A stretch of DNA of 64,000 nt from assembly GCF_040729435.1 (NCBI RefSeq), contig NZ_CP160398.1, forward strand, positions 1,550,001-1,614,000, written 5' to 3'. Under the pieces are notes generated by a model. That model did no database searches. It saw only the letters and a program-made list of their open reading frames with translations, and was not told the origin of the DNA. This stretch comes from Pseudomonas sp. HOU2. GTDB taxonomy: Bacteria > Pseudomonadota > Gammaproteobacteria > Pseudomonadales > Pseudomonadaceae. How positions within the stretch are numbered: the first letter of the stretch is position 1; each line of letters begins with the position of its first letter. Positions 9,805 to 19,594 of the stretch are shown here, piece by piece. The translations under genes were made by a program, and so were the position numbers.

Positions 9805-10265
9805 AACCGGCCCTTCACTTCGATCAACAGTTGGTCACACGCTGCCTCGATCAGGTCCAGTACCTGCTCGAAACCCTGATCGCCGTCGTAGTACGGATCC
9901 GGCACTTCATCGACCACACCGGCATAACGGCGCAGGAACAGGTCCAGCTCGGCCTTGCCAGTGGACGGCTGCAGAGCCTTGAGGTTACGCAGGTTGCTGT
10001 TGTCCATGGCCAGAATCAGGTCGTAACTGGCGAAATCGGCACGGCTGACCTGCTGCGCGCGTTGCGCCGACAGGTCATAACCACGCAGTTTGGCTGCGGC
10101 CTGGCTGCGCTTGTCCGGCGGGTTGCCGACGTGCCAGTCACCGGTGCCGGCGGAGGCCACATCGACCTGATCCGCCAGCCCGGCTGCACGCAGTTTGTGA
10201 CGCAACACGCCTTCAGCGGTGGGCGAACGGCAGATGTTGCCCAGGCACACGAACAGAACGCGCAT
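9801..10265 (-). CDS. Low-molecular-weight protein tyrosine phosphatase
   Basis: 154 aa. The N-terminal phosphate loop CLGNICRS (Cys7 to Arg13, CX5R) and the late VPDPYY motif with the general-acid Asp are both intact. Family members dephosphorylate tyrosine kinases or exopolysaccharide regulators; the target here is unknown. Its place between murB and kdsB, sharing bases with both, is conserved in Pseudomonas. Confidence 0.9.
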   Translation of the reverse strand: MRVLFVCLGNICRSPTAEGVLRHKLRAAGLADQVDVASAGTGDWHVGNPPDKRSQAAAKLRGYDLSAQRAQQVSRADFASYDLILAMDNSNLRNLKALQPSTGKAELDLFLRRYAGVVDEVPDPYYDGDQGFEQVLDLIEAACDQLLIEVKGRL

Positions 10266-11029
10266 CAGGCCTCCAGCAGGCGACGAACGCGCTCGAGGTC
10301 TTCAACGGTGTCGACGCCGGTTGGCGGCGCGATCAACGCATCGGCGACATGAATCCGCACGCCGTGCCACAGGGCACGCAGTTGTTCGAGGGATTCCGTG
10401 TTTTCCAGCCAGCACGGGCCCCAGCTCACGAAGTCCTGAAGGAACCCGGCACGGTAGGCATAAATGCCGATGTGGCGACGATACGGCACGCCTTCCGGTA
10501 ACTGCTCGCGGCTCTTGGCGAAGGCATCGCGGGCCCACGGCAAGGCCGCGCGGCTGAAGGTCAGCGCCAGACCATTGAGATCGCTGACGACCTTGACCAC
10601 GTTCGGGTTGAACAGGGTTTCGACGTCTTCGATCGGCTCGGCCAGGGTGGCCATGCGCGCTTCGGTGTGGGCCGCAAGATTGGCCGCGACCTGATCGATC
10701 ACACTTGGCGGGATCAGCGGCTCATCACCCTGTACGTTGACCACGATCGCGTCCGGTGCTAGGCCCAGTTTGGCGGCGACTTCCGCCAGACGATCGGTGC
10801 CGGAATTGTGGTCTTCACGGGTCAGCACCACTTCCGCGCCGAACGCCTTGCAGGCCTCGACGATGCGCGCATCGTCGGTCGCGACCACCACACGGCTGGC
10901 GCTGCTTTTGCTCGCCTGTTCCCAGACATGCTGAATCATCGGCTTGCCGGCGATGTCCAGCAGCGGTTTGCCCGGCAGGCGCGTCGAGGCGTAACGCGAC
11001 GGGATGACAACGGTGAAAGCAGTGGTCAT
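10265..11029 (-). CDS. kdsB: 3-deoxy-manno-octulosonate cytidylyltransferase KdsB
   Basis: 254 aa. Activates Kdo as CMP-Kdo for lipopolysaccharide inner-core synthesis. The nucleotide-binding N-terminus [16 protein letters not shown] and the VQGDEPLI motif with the metal-binding Asp are diagnostic. It shares single or few bases with both neighbours (phosphatase and Trm112-like gene), so it is inside one operon with lpxK, another Kdo/lipid A enzyme. Confidence 0.95.
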   Translation of the reverse strand: MTTAFTVVIPSRYASTRLPGKPLLDIAGKPMIQHVWEQASKSSASRVVVATDDARIVEACKAFGAEVVLTREDHNSGTDRLAEVAAKLGLAPDAIVVNVQGDEPLIPPSVIDQVAANLAAHTEARMATLAEPIEDVETLFNPNVVKVVSDLNGLALTFSRAALPWARDAFAKSREQLPEGVPYRRHIGIYAYRAGFLQDFVSWGPCWLENTESLEQLRALWHGVRIHVADALIAPPTGVDTVEDLERVRRLLEA

Positions 11030-11211
11030 TTATCCAGACGCTCGTCAGTGGTCAGGGTGCGCGCTTCGCTTTCGAGCATCACCGGGATGCCGTCGCGGAT
11101 CGGATAGGCCAGGCCGGCGCCCTTGCTGATCAGTTCGGTCTTGTCGGCGCTGAGCTTGAGCGGGCCTTTGCAGATCGGGCACGCGAGGATGTCGAGCAAT
11201 TTGGTGTCCAT
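11026..11211 (-). CDS. Trm112 family zinc-ribbon-like protein (YcaR)
   Basis: 61 aa from the preferred start ([18 protein letters not shown]); a start two codons upstream (11217) is also open. The CPIC pair resembles half of a zinc ribbon. Small Trm112-type proteins are conserved between lpxK and kdsB in many gammaproteobacteria. The function is not established and may be as a partner or stabiliser for a neighbouring enzyme. It overlaps kdsB by 4 bases. Confidence 0.85.
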   Translation of the reverse strand: MDTKLLDILACPICKGPLKLSADKTELISKGAGLAYPIRDGIPVMLESEARTLTTDERLDK

Positions 11212-11232
11212 GAACATTCCCTGGATAAAGAG

Positions 11233-12243
11233 TTAAGGCAAAAGACGATCGGGCAACAGGCGCATCAACTGGGTGTCGAACCAGGCCACGAAGGCCGGTG
11301 ACGGCACGGCATCGACCGCCAGGTACCACCAGTCGTCTGCTGCGAAGGCACGGCACTTCACCGCGTCCTTTTCGGTCATCACCAACGGCAATGACGGTGT
11401 GAAATTCAAGGCCTGCACGCTGTATTCGGCGTGGTCGGCAAACGCATGGGGGACTGCGCGCCAGTCTAGCGCTTCGAGGGTATTGAAGAAACGTTGCGGA
11501 TTGCCGATCCCGGCCACCGCGTGCACCGATTGACCGGCAGGAAAATGCCCGAGCGGCTGGCGCTCGCCGCTGCGCAGATTGACCAGTGCGGTCGGCTGCA
11601 GGTGAAAGGCGAAGCCGTCTTCACGATCTGCAGTGGCACCGTTGAACAGCACGCCATCGACGCTTTGCAGGCGCTCGATCGGCTCGCGCAACGGACCGGC
11701 CGGCAGGCAGCGCTTGTTGCCCAAACCACGGGCGGCGTCGATCAGCACCAGCTCCAGATCCCGGGCCAGACGGTAATGCTGCATGCCATCATCGGAGAGG
11801 ATCAGATCCAGTGGTTCACTGGCGAGCAAGGCTTTGACCGCCGCGCTGCGATCAGGGTCGATCATCAACGGTACGCCGGTGCGCTGCACGATCAGCAGCG
11901 GTTCATCGCCGGCGATGTCGGCGCTCTGCTCGGCGGTGACCCGCCAAGGCAGTTGCGGTGGTTTGGCGCCGTAACCGCGACTGACCACGCCAACCCGCAG
12001 ACCGGCGCGTCGGCAATGCTCGATCAGCCACAAAATCATAGGTGTCTTGCCAGTGCCACCCACCGTGATGTTGCCGACCACGATCAACGGCACCGGTGGC
12101 TGGTAGATCTGGCCTTCGCCGTCGAGAAAGCGCTGACGCTTGTTGACCACCACGCGGCGATAGAGCATTTCCAGCGGCCGCAGCAGCGTCAGGGCCGGAT
12201 GCCCCTGATACCACGCGGCGAGCAAACGATCGGACAGGCTCAT
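11233..12243 (-). CDS. lpxK: Tetraacyldisaccharide 4'-kinase LpxK
   Basis: 336 aa membrane-associated kinase that phosphorylates the 4' position of lipid A disaccharide to make lipid IVA. The Walker A loop [12 protein letters not shown] covers residues 58-68, and the N-terminal hydrophobic region suits its peripheral membrane location. DDGMQHYRL is the second conserved motif. It directly follows exbD on the minus strand, sharing one base. Confidence 0.95.
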   Translation of the reverse strand: MSLSDRLLAAWYQGHPALTLLRPLEMLYRRVVVNKRQRFLDGEGQIYQPPVPLIVVGNITVGGTGKTPMILWLIEHCRRAGLRVGVVSRGYGAKPPQLPWRVTAEQSADIAGDEPLLIVQRTGVPLMIDPDRSAAVKALLASEPLDLILSDDGMQHYRLARDLELVLIDAARGLGNKRCLPAGPLREPIERLQSVDGVLFNGATADREDGFAFHLQPTALVNLRSGERQPLGHFPAGQSVHAVAGIGNPQRFFNTLEALDWRAVPHAFADHAEYSVQALNFTPSLPLVMTEKDAVKCRAFAADDWWYLAVDAVPSPAFVAWFDTQLMRLLPDRLLP

Positions 12244-12671
12244 CAGGATTTGGGCGCCGCCTCGACCGTGGTCATGCGCAGATGGCTGAAACCGAGCTTG
12301 CCGGCCGCGTCCATGGCGGTGATCACTGATTGGTGCTGGGTCTTGCCATCGGCGCTGATCGACAACGGCATGTTGGTGTCACCGTTGGCTTCTTTCTGCA
12401 TGGCTTCCATCAATGTTGCCAGGTCGTTTTTCGGCAGAATCCTGTTGTTCACCGAGAACACGCCTTCGGCGCTGATCGCGACGTCCAGCTGCTTGAGCTG
12501 CTGGTCTTCAGCGGGCGAACCGCTGACCGATTCCGGCAGATCGACGCGCAACTGGGTCTCGCGGGTGAAGGTGGTGGTCACGACGAAAAACAGCAACAGG
12601 ATGAACACCACGTCGATCAGCGACGCGAGGTTGATGTCGATCGTTTCCCGGGGCTTGCGACGGAATTTCAC
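12243..12671 (-). CDS. ExbD/TolR family proton-channel subunit
   Basis: 142 aa: a short cytoplasmic N-terminus, one membrane helix (about residues 12-32) with the conserved Asp in [13 protein letters not shown], and a periplasmic domain. With the ExbB-type partner it couples the proton gradient to an outer-membrane system. No TonB or TolA gene is adjacent. The pair sits in front of lpxK as in P. aeruginosa (I recall the exbD2/tolQ-like pair), so a link to envelope or LPS traffic is possible but unproven. Confidence 0.85.
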   Translation of the reverse strand: MKFRRKPRETIDINLASLIDVVFILLLFFVVTTTFTRETQLRVDLPESVSGSPAEDQQLKQLDVAISAEGVFSVNNRILPKNDLATLMEAMQKEANGDTNMPLSISADGKTQHQSVITAMDAAGKLGFSHLRMTTVEAAPKS

Positions 12672-13333
12672 GCTTTGTCCCCGGCCAGATCGACGTCACG
12701 GTCGCCTTGCACCACTTCGACCAGTTTGATCGCTTCCTGCTCCATGCCCACCACCAGCTCATCGATGCGGCGTTGCAGGAAACGGTGGAAGAACACCGAC
12801 GGAATACCGACCATCAGGCCTGCCGCCGTGGTGATCAGTGCCTTGGAAATACCGCCGGCCAGTACCGAGGCGTTGGTGGTCATGCCGGAACCGGTGAAGG
12901 CGCTGAAAATGTCGATCATGCCCAGTACCGTGCCCAACAGGCCCAGCAACGGCGACATGGCGGCAATCGTGCCCAGCGCGTTGACGTAGCGTTCGAGCTC
13001 GTGAATCACCCGCGCGGCGGCTTCTTCGATGCATTCCTTCATGATCTCGCGACCATGCTTGGAGTTGGCCAGGCCCGCAGCGAGGATTTCACCCAGCGGC
13101 GAGTTGGCGCGCAATTCCTTGAGCTTTTCTTTATTGAGCTGCTTGTCCTTGATCCAGACCCAGACCTGACCCAGCAGATGCTCGGGGGTGACGCGGCTGG
13201 CGCGCAGGGTCCACAGGCGCTCGGCGACAATCGCCATCGCCGCGATGGAACTCAGAATGATCGGCAACATCATCCAGCCGCCGGATTTGACCAATTCCCA
13301 CACAGTGACAGTCCCCTCGAAAAAGTGCGCCAC
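12668..13333 (-). CDS. ExbB/TolQ/MotA family proton-channel protein
   Basis: 221 aa with three membrane helices: one near residues 16-35, and two flanking the conserved segment AAMSPLLGLLGTVLGMIDIFSAF. That arrangement is typical of ExbB/TolQ. The stop overlaps the exbD start by 4 bases. It probably heads this sub-operon, since 81 bp separate it from the comEC stop. Confidence 0.85.
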   Translation of the reverse strand: MAHFFEGTVTVWELVKSGGWMMLPIILSSIAAMAIVAERLWTLRASRVTPEHLLGQVWVWIKDKQLNKEKLKELRANSPLGEILAAGLANSKHGREIMKECIEEAAARVIHELERYVNALGTIAAMSPLLGLLGTVLGMIDIFSAFTGSGMTTNASVLAGGISKALITTAAGLMVGIPSVFFHRFLQRRIDELVVGMEQEAIKLVEVVQGDRDVDLAGDKA

Positions 13334-13414
13334 TTTACCATACCGGTTGGCGATTAAGACCCGCTGCCCCGACGACCTGATGCCGCATTCGGCGATCCTG
13401 CGATCAATGGTGTT

Positions 13415-15628
13415 TCAGCGCCAGAAACGCCGTTGTTGACGCATCAGCCACGGCGCCTGGAAGCTGCCCAGACGCAGATGGATGGCGCCGTGCTGCGCGC
13501 TGTCATAGATGCGCAACCCTTGCTGGCGGTAACGCGCGAGCACCAGCGGGTGTGGATGACCGAACGAATTGCCCTGCCCCCGGGAGATCAGCACCGAATG
13601 CGGGCGTAATGCCCGCAGCAAAGCCATCGAAGAAGAACTACGACTGCCATGATGCGGCGCTTGCAGCCAGTGCGTCGGCAGCGCCAACGGACTCTCCAGC
13701 AGAACCCGTTCGGCAGCCGTGTCGATATCACCGGTCAGCAGCAGGCGCTCGCCATTGGCCTCGATCTGCAACACGCAGGAGCGCTGATTGCTGTCATGGG
13801 CCGCCGACCATTGCCACAGCTGAAAACTGACGCCGTCCCACTGCCATTGGCGCCCGGTTTCACAGGCTTCGGCCCGCAGGATGGCGGGCAGCCCCGGCGG
13901 ATCGCCGCTGATCACCCGCGTCACTTTCAGGCCCCGCGATACCGCCAGCGCACCACCGGCATGGTCGGCGTCGGCATGACTGAGCAGCATCAAATCAATG
14001 CGCTCGACCCCCAGTTTGTGCAGCGCCGGCAGCACCACCCGCTCCCCCAGATCGAAATCGCCAAAGCGTGGACCGGCGTCGTAGAGCAAGGTGTGATGAC
14101 GCGTGCGGATCAGGATCGCCAAACCCTGACCGACATCGAGCTGCCAGATGTCGGCCAGGCCCTCGGCCACCCGCTCGCGCGGCGGCGCCAGCAGAATCAA
14201 CAGCAACGGCCAGCCCAACGGTCGCAATGGCACGCCGCGCGGCAACAGCAACAACAAGGCACCGAGACTGCCAAGCAGCAAAACCCACCACGGCAGCGAC
14301 GGCGAGATCCACGCCGGCCAGGCCCCGGCGATCAGCGACAAGCCGCGAAACAGCCAGTCGATCAAACCACCGGCCAGCCACAACAAGCCTGCACCGACGT
14401 AAGGCACCGGCAACAACAGCGTGCCGAGCAGCGCCGGTGGCAGCACCAGCAGACTGACCCACGGCACCGCCAGCAGATTCGCCAATGGCCCGCTGAGGCT
14501 GATCGGCAGGTTCAGTGTCAACAACACCGGGCACAGACCCAGCGCAATCAGCCATTGCGCGCGGGTCCAGGTCTGCCACCATTTCCACGCGCCGAGCCGC
14601 CCGCCGAAGGTGAAAATCAAAATCCCCACCGCGGCGAACGACAACCACAAACCGGGGCGCAGACTGGCTAACGGGTCGAGCAACAGCAACGCATCGAATG
14701 CCAACAACAGCGGCCACCACGCGCCGAGATGGCGAAAGCGCAGGCGCCACAACAACACCAGCCCGACCATCACGCAGGCCCGTTGCACCGGCACATCAAA
14801 CCCGGCGAGCAAGCCGTAACCAAGCGCGGCGGCAAACGCCAGCCCACAGGCCCAAGGCAGCCAGGGCCAACGCAGCGGCCACAGTCCTAAACGCGCCAGC
14901 CCGGCGACAAGCAGATATATCACCGCCGCCAACATCCCGATGTGTTGGCCGGAAATCACCAGCAGATGCACGGTGCCGGTGTCCTGCAGGATCTGCCAGT
15001 CCTCGCGACTGAGCCCGGAGCCGTCACCGAGCACCAGCGCCGCCAATGCACCGCCCCGGCCCTGCCCGTCCACTTCAAGCAAGCGCTGCCGAATGCTGTC
15101 GCGCCATGCCCAACTGGCCTCGGCCAGGCGCTGACCGTCCTTGATCGTGCCCGTTGCGCCGATGCGTTGCGCCAACAGCCAGGCTTCGTAATCGAAGGCG
15201 TCGGGATTGAGCAAACCACCGGGGCGCCTGAGCTTCACCGCCAGGCGCCAGCGCTCGCCGCTGTTGAGCGGCGGCCCGCCGTACCACGCCAGACGCAGCA
15301 ACGACGGCAGCTTCTCGTGACGCGAGCGGGCATCGGCCAGCTCGAAACGCACCACGCCCTCGCTGGTTTGCGGCAAGCCGATCACCCGCCCTTCGACCCA
15401 ACGGGTTTCGCCGTCGAGCGCTGCGGGCAGGCGATCATTCAGCGCCCATTGCGCACTGACGCACGCCCAGGTGAAACCGAACAGCAGAAACGCCAGGGGA
15501 TAGCTGCGAAACGGCAGCAACATCAGTCCCACCAACGGCAACAACATCATCAACCCGACCGGCGGTAAAACCGGCAAAAAAACCGGAACCAGCAGACCGA
15601 CTGCCAGCGCCATCATCCCTGTGCGCAT
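13415..15628 (-). CDS. ComEC/Rec2 DNA internalisation channel
   Basis: 737 aa polytopic inner-membrane protein that carries single-stranded DNA across the membrane during natural transformation. It has an N-terminal membrane and DUF4131 region, a central competence domain (LLVISGQHIGMLAAVIYLL is its signature) and a C-terminal metallo-beta-lactamase-like domain with LLSHADADHAGG and HHGSRSSS motifs. All three domains are full length, so the gene looks intact. Confidence 0.92.
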   Translation of the reverse strand: MRTGMMALAVGLLVPVFLPVLPPVGLMMLLPLVGLMLLPFRSYPLAFLLFGFTWACVSAQWALNDRLPAALDGETRWVEGRVIGLPQTSEGVVRFELADARSRHEKLPSLLRLAWYGGPPLNSGERWRLAVKLRRPGGLLNPDAFDYEAWLLAQRIGATGTIKDGQRLAEASWAWRDSIRQRLLEVDGQGRGGALAALVLGDGSGLSREDWQILQDTGTVHLLVISGQHIGMLAAVIYLLVAGLARLGLWPLRWPWLPWACGLAFAAALGYGLLAGFDVPVQRACVMVGLVLLWRLRFRHLGAWWPLLLAFDALLLLDPLASLRPGLWLSFAAVGILIFTFGGRLGAWKWWQTWTRAQWLIALGLCPVLLTLNLPISLSGPLANLLAVPWVSLLVLPPALLGTLLLPVPYVGAGLLWLAGGLIDWLFRGLSLIAGAWPAWISPSLPWWVLLLGSLGALLLLLPRGVPLRPLGWPLLLILLAPPRERVAEGLADIWQLDVGQGLAILIRTRHHTLLYDAGPRFGDFDLGERVVLPALHKLGVERIDLMLLSHADADHAGGALAVSRGLKVTRVISGDPPGLPAILRAEACETGRQWQWDGVSFQLWQWSAAHDSNQRSCVLQIEANGERLLLTGDIDTAAERVLLESPLALPTHWLQAPHHGSRSSSSMALLRALRPHSVLISRGQGNSFGHPHPLVLARYRQQGLRIYDSAQHGAIHLRLGSFQAPWLMRQQRRFWR

Positions 15629-15764
15629 AAGCCCGTCCTTGAGAGTTCCTGCATTAGGCTTAGCGGGTACGTAGCTGGGTCGTCGTCAACAATTGTCACA
15701 AAGTCTGAATGGGCGCTTCGTAGAATCCAGACATACTTGCCGCCTTAACCGACCGAGAAGCCTT

Positions 15765-16283
15765 ATGCCCCGGCGCTTATTCAAACGTTACATGCCCGAT
15801 CCGACGAGCATCAGGGAACACAAATCCTTACGCTTTCTCGGCAAGTTGCTGCATGACCCGAACCTCTGGCACCTCAATCGTCACTCGGTGGCCCGGGCGA
15901 TGGCCGTCGGCCTGTTCGCCGCGTTCCTGCCGATTCCGGCGCAGATGCTGGTGGCGGCGGCACTGGCGATCACCGTGCGCGGCAACATGCCGATTGCCGT
16001 CAGCCTGGTCTGGCTGACCAACCCGATCACCATGCCGGCGGTGTTTTTCTGCACTTACCAGACCGGGGCCTGGTTGATGAATGTGCCCGCCCGCACCCTG
16101 CCCGATTCGTTGACCTGGGAATGGATCAGTGGAGAGTTGTCGACCATGTGGCAGCCGTTTTTGCTCGGGTCGGTGGTATGCGGGCTGCTACTCGGCATCC
16201 TCGCCTACTTCACGGTCATGCTGTACTGGCGTTGGTGGGTGGCGCGGCAATGGGCGCGGCGCAAGAAAAGCCGCAAATCTTGA
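15765..16283 (+). CDS. DUF2062 membrane protein
   Basis: 172 aa from the start at 15765 (MPRRLFKRYMPDP); the frame extends upstream to 15693 but without better support. DUF2062 motifs are visible: WHLNRHSVARAMAVGLFAAFLPIPAQM and the NPITMPAVFF helix. Two to three hydrophobic segments and a basic C-terminus (RKKSRKS) suggest an inner-membrane protein. It is divergent from comEC, as in other pseudomonads. Function unknown. Confidence 0.85.
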   Translation: MPRRLFKRYMPDPTSIREHKSLRFLGKLLHDPNLWHLNRHSVARAMAVGLFAAFLPIPAQMLVAAALAITVRGNMPIAVSLVWLTNPITMPAVFFCTYQTGAWLMNVPARTLPDSLTWEWISGELSTMWQPFLLGSVVCGLLLGILAYFTVMLYWRWWVARQWARRKKSRKS

Positions 16284-16287
16284 ATGC

Positions 16288-16322
16288 AAAACGGCCTCCG
16301 CAGTGGGAGGCCGTTTTTTTTG
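16288..16322 (+). terminator. Rho-independent terminator of the DUF2062 gene
   Basis: AAAACGGCCTCC pairs with GGGAGGCCGTTTT across GCAGT, followed by a run of T, 5 bp after the stop codon. Confidence 0.9.
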
Positions 16323-16336
16323 TAGCGTCTGAATAG

Positions 16337-16411
16337 GCCCCATCGCGAGCAGGCTCACTCCTACATAGGAACACGCCCTTCTGTAGGAGTGAGCCTGCTC
16401 GCGATGGCAGC
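16337..16411. repeat. REP pair, family B (GCGAGCAGGCTCACTCCTACA)
   Basis: CCATCGCGAGCAGGCTCACT at about 16339 is repeated as its exact inverse ending at about 16407, giving a large hairpin between convergent genes. Confidence 0.85.
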
Positions 16412-16425
16412 GACGCGGTTTCGGA

Positions 16426-17205
16426 TCAGGTCCGCATCCCGCGCCCACTCACCAGCAACCGCGCACAACCGAGGTACAGCACCACGGTCGCCACCAGCAT
16501 GAAGGTGATCGCGATGCCGATGCGGATATCCGACACCCCGAGAATGCCGTAACGGAAGGCATTGACCATATGCAGCACCGGGTTGGCCAGCGACACGGTC
16601 TGCCAGAACGGCGGCAGCAAGGTGATCGAGTAAAACACGCCACCGAGGTAAGTCAGCGGCGTCAGCACAAACGTCGGGATGATCGAGATGTCATCGAAGT
16701 TGCGCGCAAACACCGCGTTGATGAAGCCCAGCAGTGAGAAGATGGTCGCGGTCAGGATCACCACCAGCAAGGTCACGCCGAGGTGATGCACCTGCAGATG
16801 GGTGAAGAACAACGACAGAATGGTCACGATGACCCCGACCATCAAACCGCGCAGCACGCCGCCAATGGTGAAGCCGATCAGGATGGTGTGCGGCGACACC
16901 GGCGAGACCATCAGCTCCTCAATGGAACGCTGAAACTTGCTGCCAAAGAAACTCGAGACCACGTTACCGTAGGAGTTGGTGATCACCGACATCATGATCA
17001 GCCCCGGCACGATGTACTCCATGTAACTGAAGCCACCCATGCCGCCAATCTGCTTGCCGATCAGGTTACCGAAAATCACGAAGTACAGAACCATGGTGAT
17101 CGCCGGCGGCAGCAGGGTCTGCGGCCAGATCCGCGTGAAGCGTTTGACCTCGCGATAAACGATGGTCTGGAGAGCGACGAGGTTGGGGCGGAACTCGGAA
17201 CTCAT
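16426..17205 (-). CDS. ABC-2 type transporter permease (YadH-like)
   Basis: 259 aa with about six membrane helices and the ABC-2 signature region (ELMVSPVSPHTILIGFTIGGVLRG). It pairs with the ATPase encoded just upstream (4-base overlap), forming an exporter like E. coli YadGH. The substrate is unknown. P. aeruginosa has, as I recall, the same pair followed by a GST gene. Confidence 0.88.
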   Translation of the reverse strand: MSSEFRPNLVALQTIVYREVKRFTRIWPQTLLPPAITMVLYFVIFGNLIGKQIGGMGGFSYMEYIVPGLIMMSVITNSYGNVVSSFFGSKFQRSIEELMVSPVSPHTILIGFTIGGVLRGLMVGVIVTILSLFFTHLQVHHLGVTLLVVILTATIFSLLGFINAVFARNFDDISIIPTFVLTPLTYLGGVFYSITLLPPFWQTVSLANPVLHMVNAFRYGILGVSDIRIGIAITFMLVATVVLYLGCARLLVSGRGMRT

Positions 17206-18134
17206 ACCGCCACCTTCGACAGATTTTTCTCCACCAGGGACACGAACAGCTCCTCGAGGCGATTGGTTTTGTTACGCAGGCTCAGCACTTCGATGTTCTG
17301 CTGCGCCAATTGAGTGAACAGCGCGGTGATGCCCATGGATTTGTCGACCTGGACTTCCAGGGTATGGCCGTCGAGCAACCGGGCGGGATAGCCGAGCAAT
17401 TGCGGCGCGGCGTGCAAGTCGTTTTTCAGGTCGAGCAGGAAGGTTTCGACGTGCAACTGGCCCAGCAGCTGTTTCATGCTGGTGTTCTCGACGATGGTGC
17501 CGTGGTCGATGATGCCGATGTTGCGGCACAACTGCTCGGCCTCTTCCAGGTAGTGCGTGGTGAGAATGATGGTGATGCCTTTCTGGTTCAGCTCGGTGAG
17601 GAACGTCCACATCGAGCGACGCAGTTCGATGTCGACGCCAGCGGTCGGCTCATCGAGGATCAGCAGCCGCGGTTCATGCACCAGGGCGCGGGCAATCATC
17701 AGACGCCGTTTCATGCCGCCGGACAGCGAACGCGACGGCACATCGCGCTTGTCCCACAGGCCGAGCTGGGTCAGGTACTGCTCGGCGCGTTCCTTGGCGA
17801 TCTTCGCCGGGATGCCGTAGTAACCGGCCTGGGTCACGACGATGTCGAAAGTTTTTTCGAACTGGTTGAAGTTGAATTCCTGGGGCACCACGCCGATCGA
17901 GCGCTTGAGCGCGGCAGGGTTCTTGTCCAGGTCATGACCGAAGATATTCACCGTGCCGCTGGTCTTGTTGACCAGGGTCGAGAGAATGCCGATGGTCGTG
18001 GATTTGCCGGCGCCGTTGGGGCCGAGCAAGGCGAAAAAGTCACCTTCGGCGACGTCCAGATCGATACCACTCAAGGCCTGGAACCCGTTGCCGTAGGTTT
18101 TGGTTAGCTGCCGGATGGACAGAGCGGAACTCAT
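17202..18134 (-). CDS. ABC transporter ATP-binding protein (YadG-like)
   Basis: 310 aa. Walker A GPNGAGKST, signature LSGGMKRRL, Walker B LLILDEPTAGVD and the switch His in ILTTHYLEEAEQ are all present. The C-terminal 80 residues are the extra domain of ABC-2 exporter ATPases. The frame runs upstream to 18239, but the start at 18134 (MSSALSIRQLTKTYG) begins the normal domain and leaves room for a promoter. Confidence 0.9.
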   Translation of the reverse strand: MSSALSIRQLTKTYGNGFQALSGIDLDVAEGDFFALLGPNGAGKSTTIGILSTLVNKTSGTVNIFGHDLDKNPAALKRSIGVVPQEFNFNQFEKTFDIVVTQAGYYGIPAKIAKERAEQYLTQLGLWDKRDVPSRSLSGGMKRRLMIARALVHEPRLLILDEPTAGVDIELRRSMWTFLTELNQKGITIILTTHYLEEAEQLCRNIGIIDHGTIVENTSMKQLLGQLHVETFLLDLKNDLHAAPQLLGYPARLLDGHTLEVQVDKSMGITALFTQLAQQNIEVLSLRNKTNRLEELFVSLVEKNLSKVAV

Positions 18135-18267
18135 ATCGGATTTACGCACCAAGAAGGGAAGAAAAGGAAAGATTGGGCCGGGCGGCGAACAAAACAACCA
18201 CGGCGCATGAGCGCAATGGTGCTTGCCGCCGCCACACAAGTACAGTCAAGAGTGTCGATAGTTATTA

Positions 18268-18891
18268 TCAAGTCAACGCGGTCATGACTGCTTTCTGATA
18301 GGCCGGACGCTGCTTCAGCCGTGCGTACCAAGCCTGCAGATGCGGCTGCGCGGCGCGTTCGATCGGCATCTCGAACCAGGCATAAATGAAACTGCCCAGC
18401 GGAATATCGCCCATGCCGATTTCGCTGCCGGACAGGTATGGCTGGCTGGCAAGGGCCTGATCGGCCATGGCCAGCAGCGCCGTGCACTCCTTGATCGCGG
18501 CGTTGATTGCCGGCCAGTCCTGCTGATCCGCTGGCGTGCGCAGTACTCCCCAGAACACGGTGCGAAATGGTCCGGCAAAACTCGAGGTGGTCCAGTCCAT
18601 CCACTTGTCCGCGATGGCCCGGGCTTGCAGGTCTGCCGGATACCAGGCGCTGTTCGGTGCATGCCTGGCCAGCAGGTATCGCACGATGGCATTCGATTCC
18701 CACAGCACGAAGCCGTCATCTTCGATGACCGGCACCCGGCCGTTCGGGTTCATCGCCCGGTATTCAGGCGTGTCGACCACACCGAAGGCGCCACCGGCGT
18801 CAATCGCCTCGTAGCCCAGGCCCAGTTCCTCGGCGGCCCACAGTGGCTTCCTGACATTCGATGAGTTTTTCCGTCCCCAGATCTTCAGCAT
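18268..18891 (-). CDS. Glutathione S-transferase family protein
   Basis: 207 aa. Thioredoxin-like N-terminal domain with the Ser/Asn motif RKNSSNVRK and the cis-Pro element GRVPVIEDDG, then ESNAIVRYL binding glutathione; the helical C-terminal domain follows. It resembles the bacterial theta/beta-like GSTs annotated generically. It lies upstream of the ABC pair on the same strand with a gap of 133 bp, so joint transcription is possible. Confidence 0.85.
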   Translation of the reverse strand: MLKIWGRKNSSNVRKPLWAAEELGLGYEAIDAGGAFGVVDTPEYRAMNPNGRVPVIEDDGFVLWESNAIVRYLLARHAPNSAWYPADLQARAIADKWMDWTTSSFAGPFRTVFWGVLRTPADQQDWPAINAAIKECTALLAMADQALASQPYLSGSEIGMGDIPLGSFIYAWFEMPIERAAQPHLQAWYARLKQRPAYQKAVMTALT

Positions 18892-18934
18892 GACCGCCTC
18901 TTTTCAAGTGAGTGGGCAGGCAGCATACGCCGGA

Positions 18935-19594
18935 TCAGACCCGACTCAAATCACTCTGCATATCACCCAGCACCTTCGCCTGATGCTCGCCGAACAGATG
19001 CGGGTAGCACTTTTCCAGGTGTTCGAAGAAGAACTGTTCCGGCACATCGGCGAACTGGCCGTGATCGACCAGATACTCCATCAACAGCGCGCCGTCACGG
19101 TTGTACGGATGGAAAACGCTGTCATTGATCCCGTCAAAGTCCAATGGTGCGACGTTGAACAGCTCGCAGAGTTTCTGATTGAAGGCCGGCGTGGCTTTGA
19201 CCCAGCGCTCGTTGAGGAACAGTTCGGTGTAACCGTGCATGGCGAACACATCGCTGCGCAACAACTCCAGCAAACGCGGGGTCGACAGGTGATTCTTGAC
19301 GTCGGCCAGACCGATGCGTGCGGGAATGCCGCAATGCCGTGCGCACCCGGCCAGCAATGTGGCCTTGGGCACGCAATAACTTTCCCCGGCCGCCAGCGCA
19401 TGACTGCCGCACAGGGTCCGCGGGTCGAGGCTGAAGGTATACGGGTTGTAGCGCACCGCTTCGCGCACGGCGTAATAGAGACTGATCGCCTGCGCGAGCG
19501 GGTCGCGGCTGGCACCGCGGTGTTGTTCGGCGAACTCCACCACCGCCGGGTGGTCACTATCGATGAAGCGGCCGGGGCTCAGATACTCGCGCAT
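18935..19594 (-). CDS. Transglutaminase-like cysteine peptidase family protein
   Basis: 219 aa from the start at 19594 (MREYLSPGRFIDSD); the frame continues upstream to 19759 without support. The Cys of GESYCVPKATLLAG and the His of MHGYTELFLN fit the transglutaminase-like (COG1305) core. The third position, usually Asp in W-x-x-x-D-P/A-T, reads WVKATPAF here, so the canonical Asp seems replaced. Proteins of this family act as cytoplasmic proteases or are inactive. It is divergent from fadE, as I recall in P. aeruginosa. Confidence 0.75.
   Translation of the reverse strand: MREYLSPGRFIDSDHPAVVEFAEQHRGASRDPLAQAISLYYAVREAVRYNPYTFSLDPRTLCGSHALAAGESYCVPKATLLAGCARHCGIPARIGLADVKNHLSTPRLLELLRSDVFAMHGYTELFLNERWVKATPAFNQKLCELFNVAPLDFDGINDSVFHPYNRDGALLMEYLVDHGQFADVPEQFFFEHLEKCYPHLFGEHQAKVLGDMQSDLSRV

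Noticed and set aside
12243..13333. ExbBD as the energiser of the TonB receptor at 49 kb
   Set aside because: They are 36 kb apart and no TonB gene is near; the pair belongs to the conserved lpxK neighbourhood.
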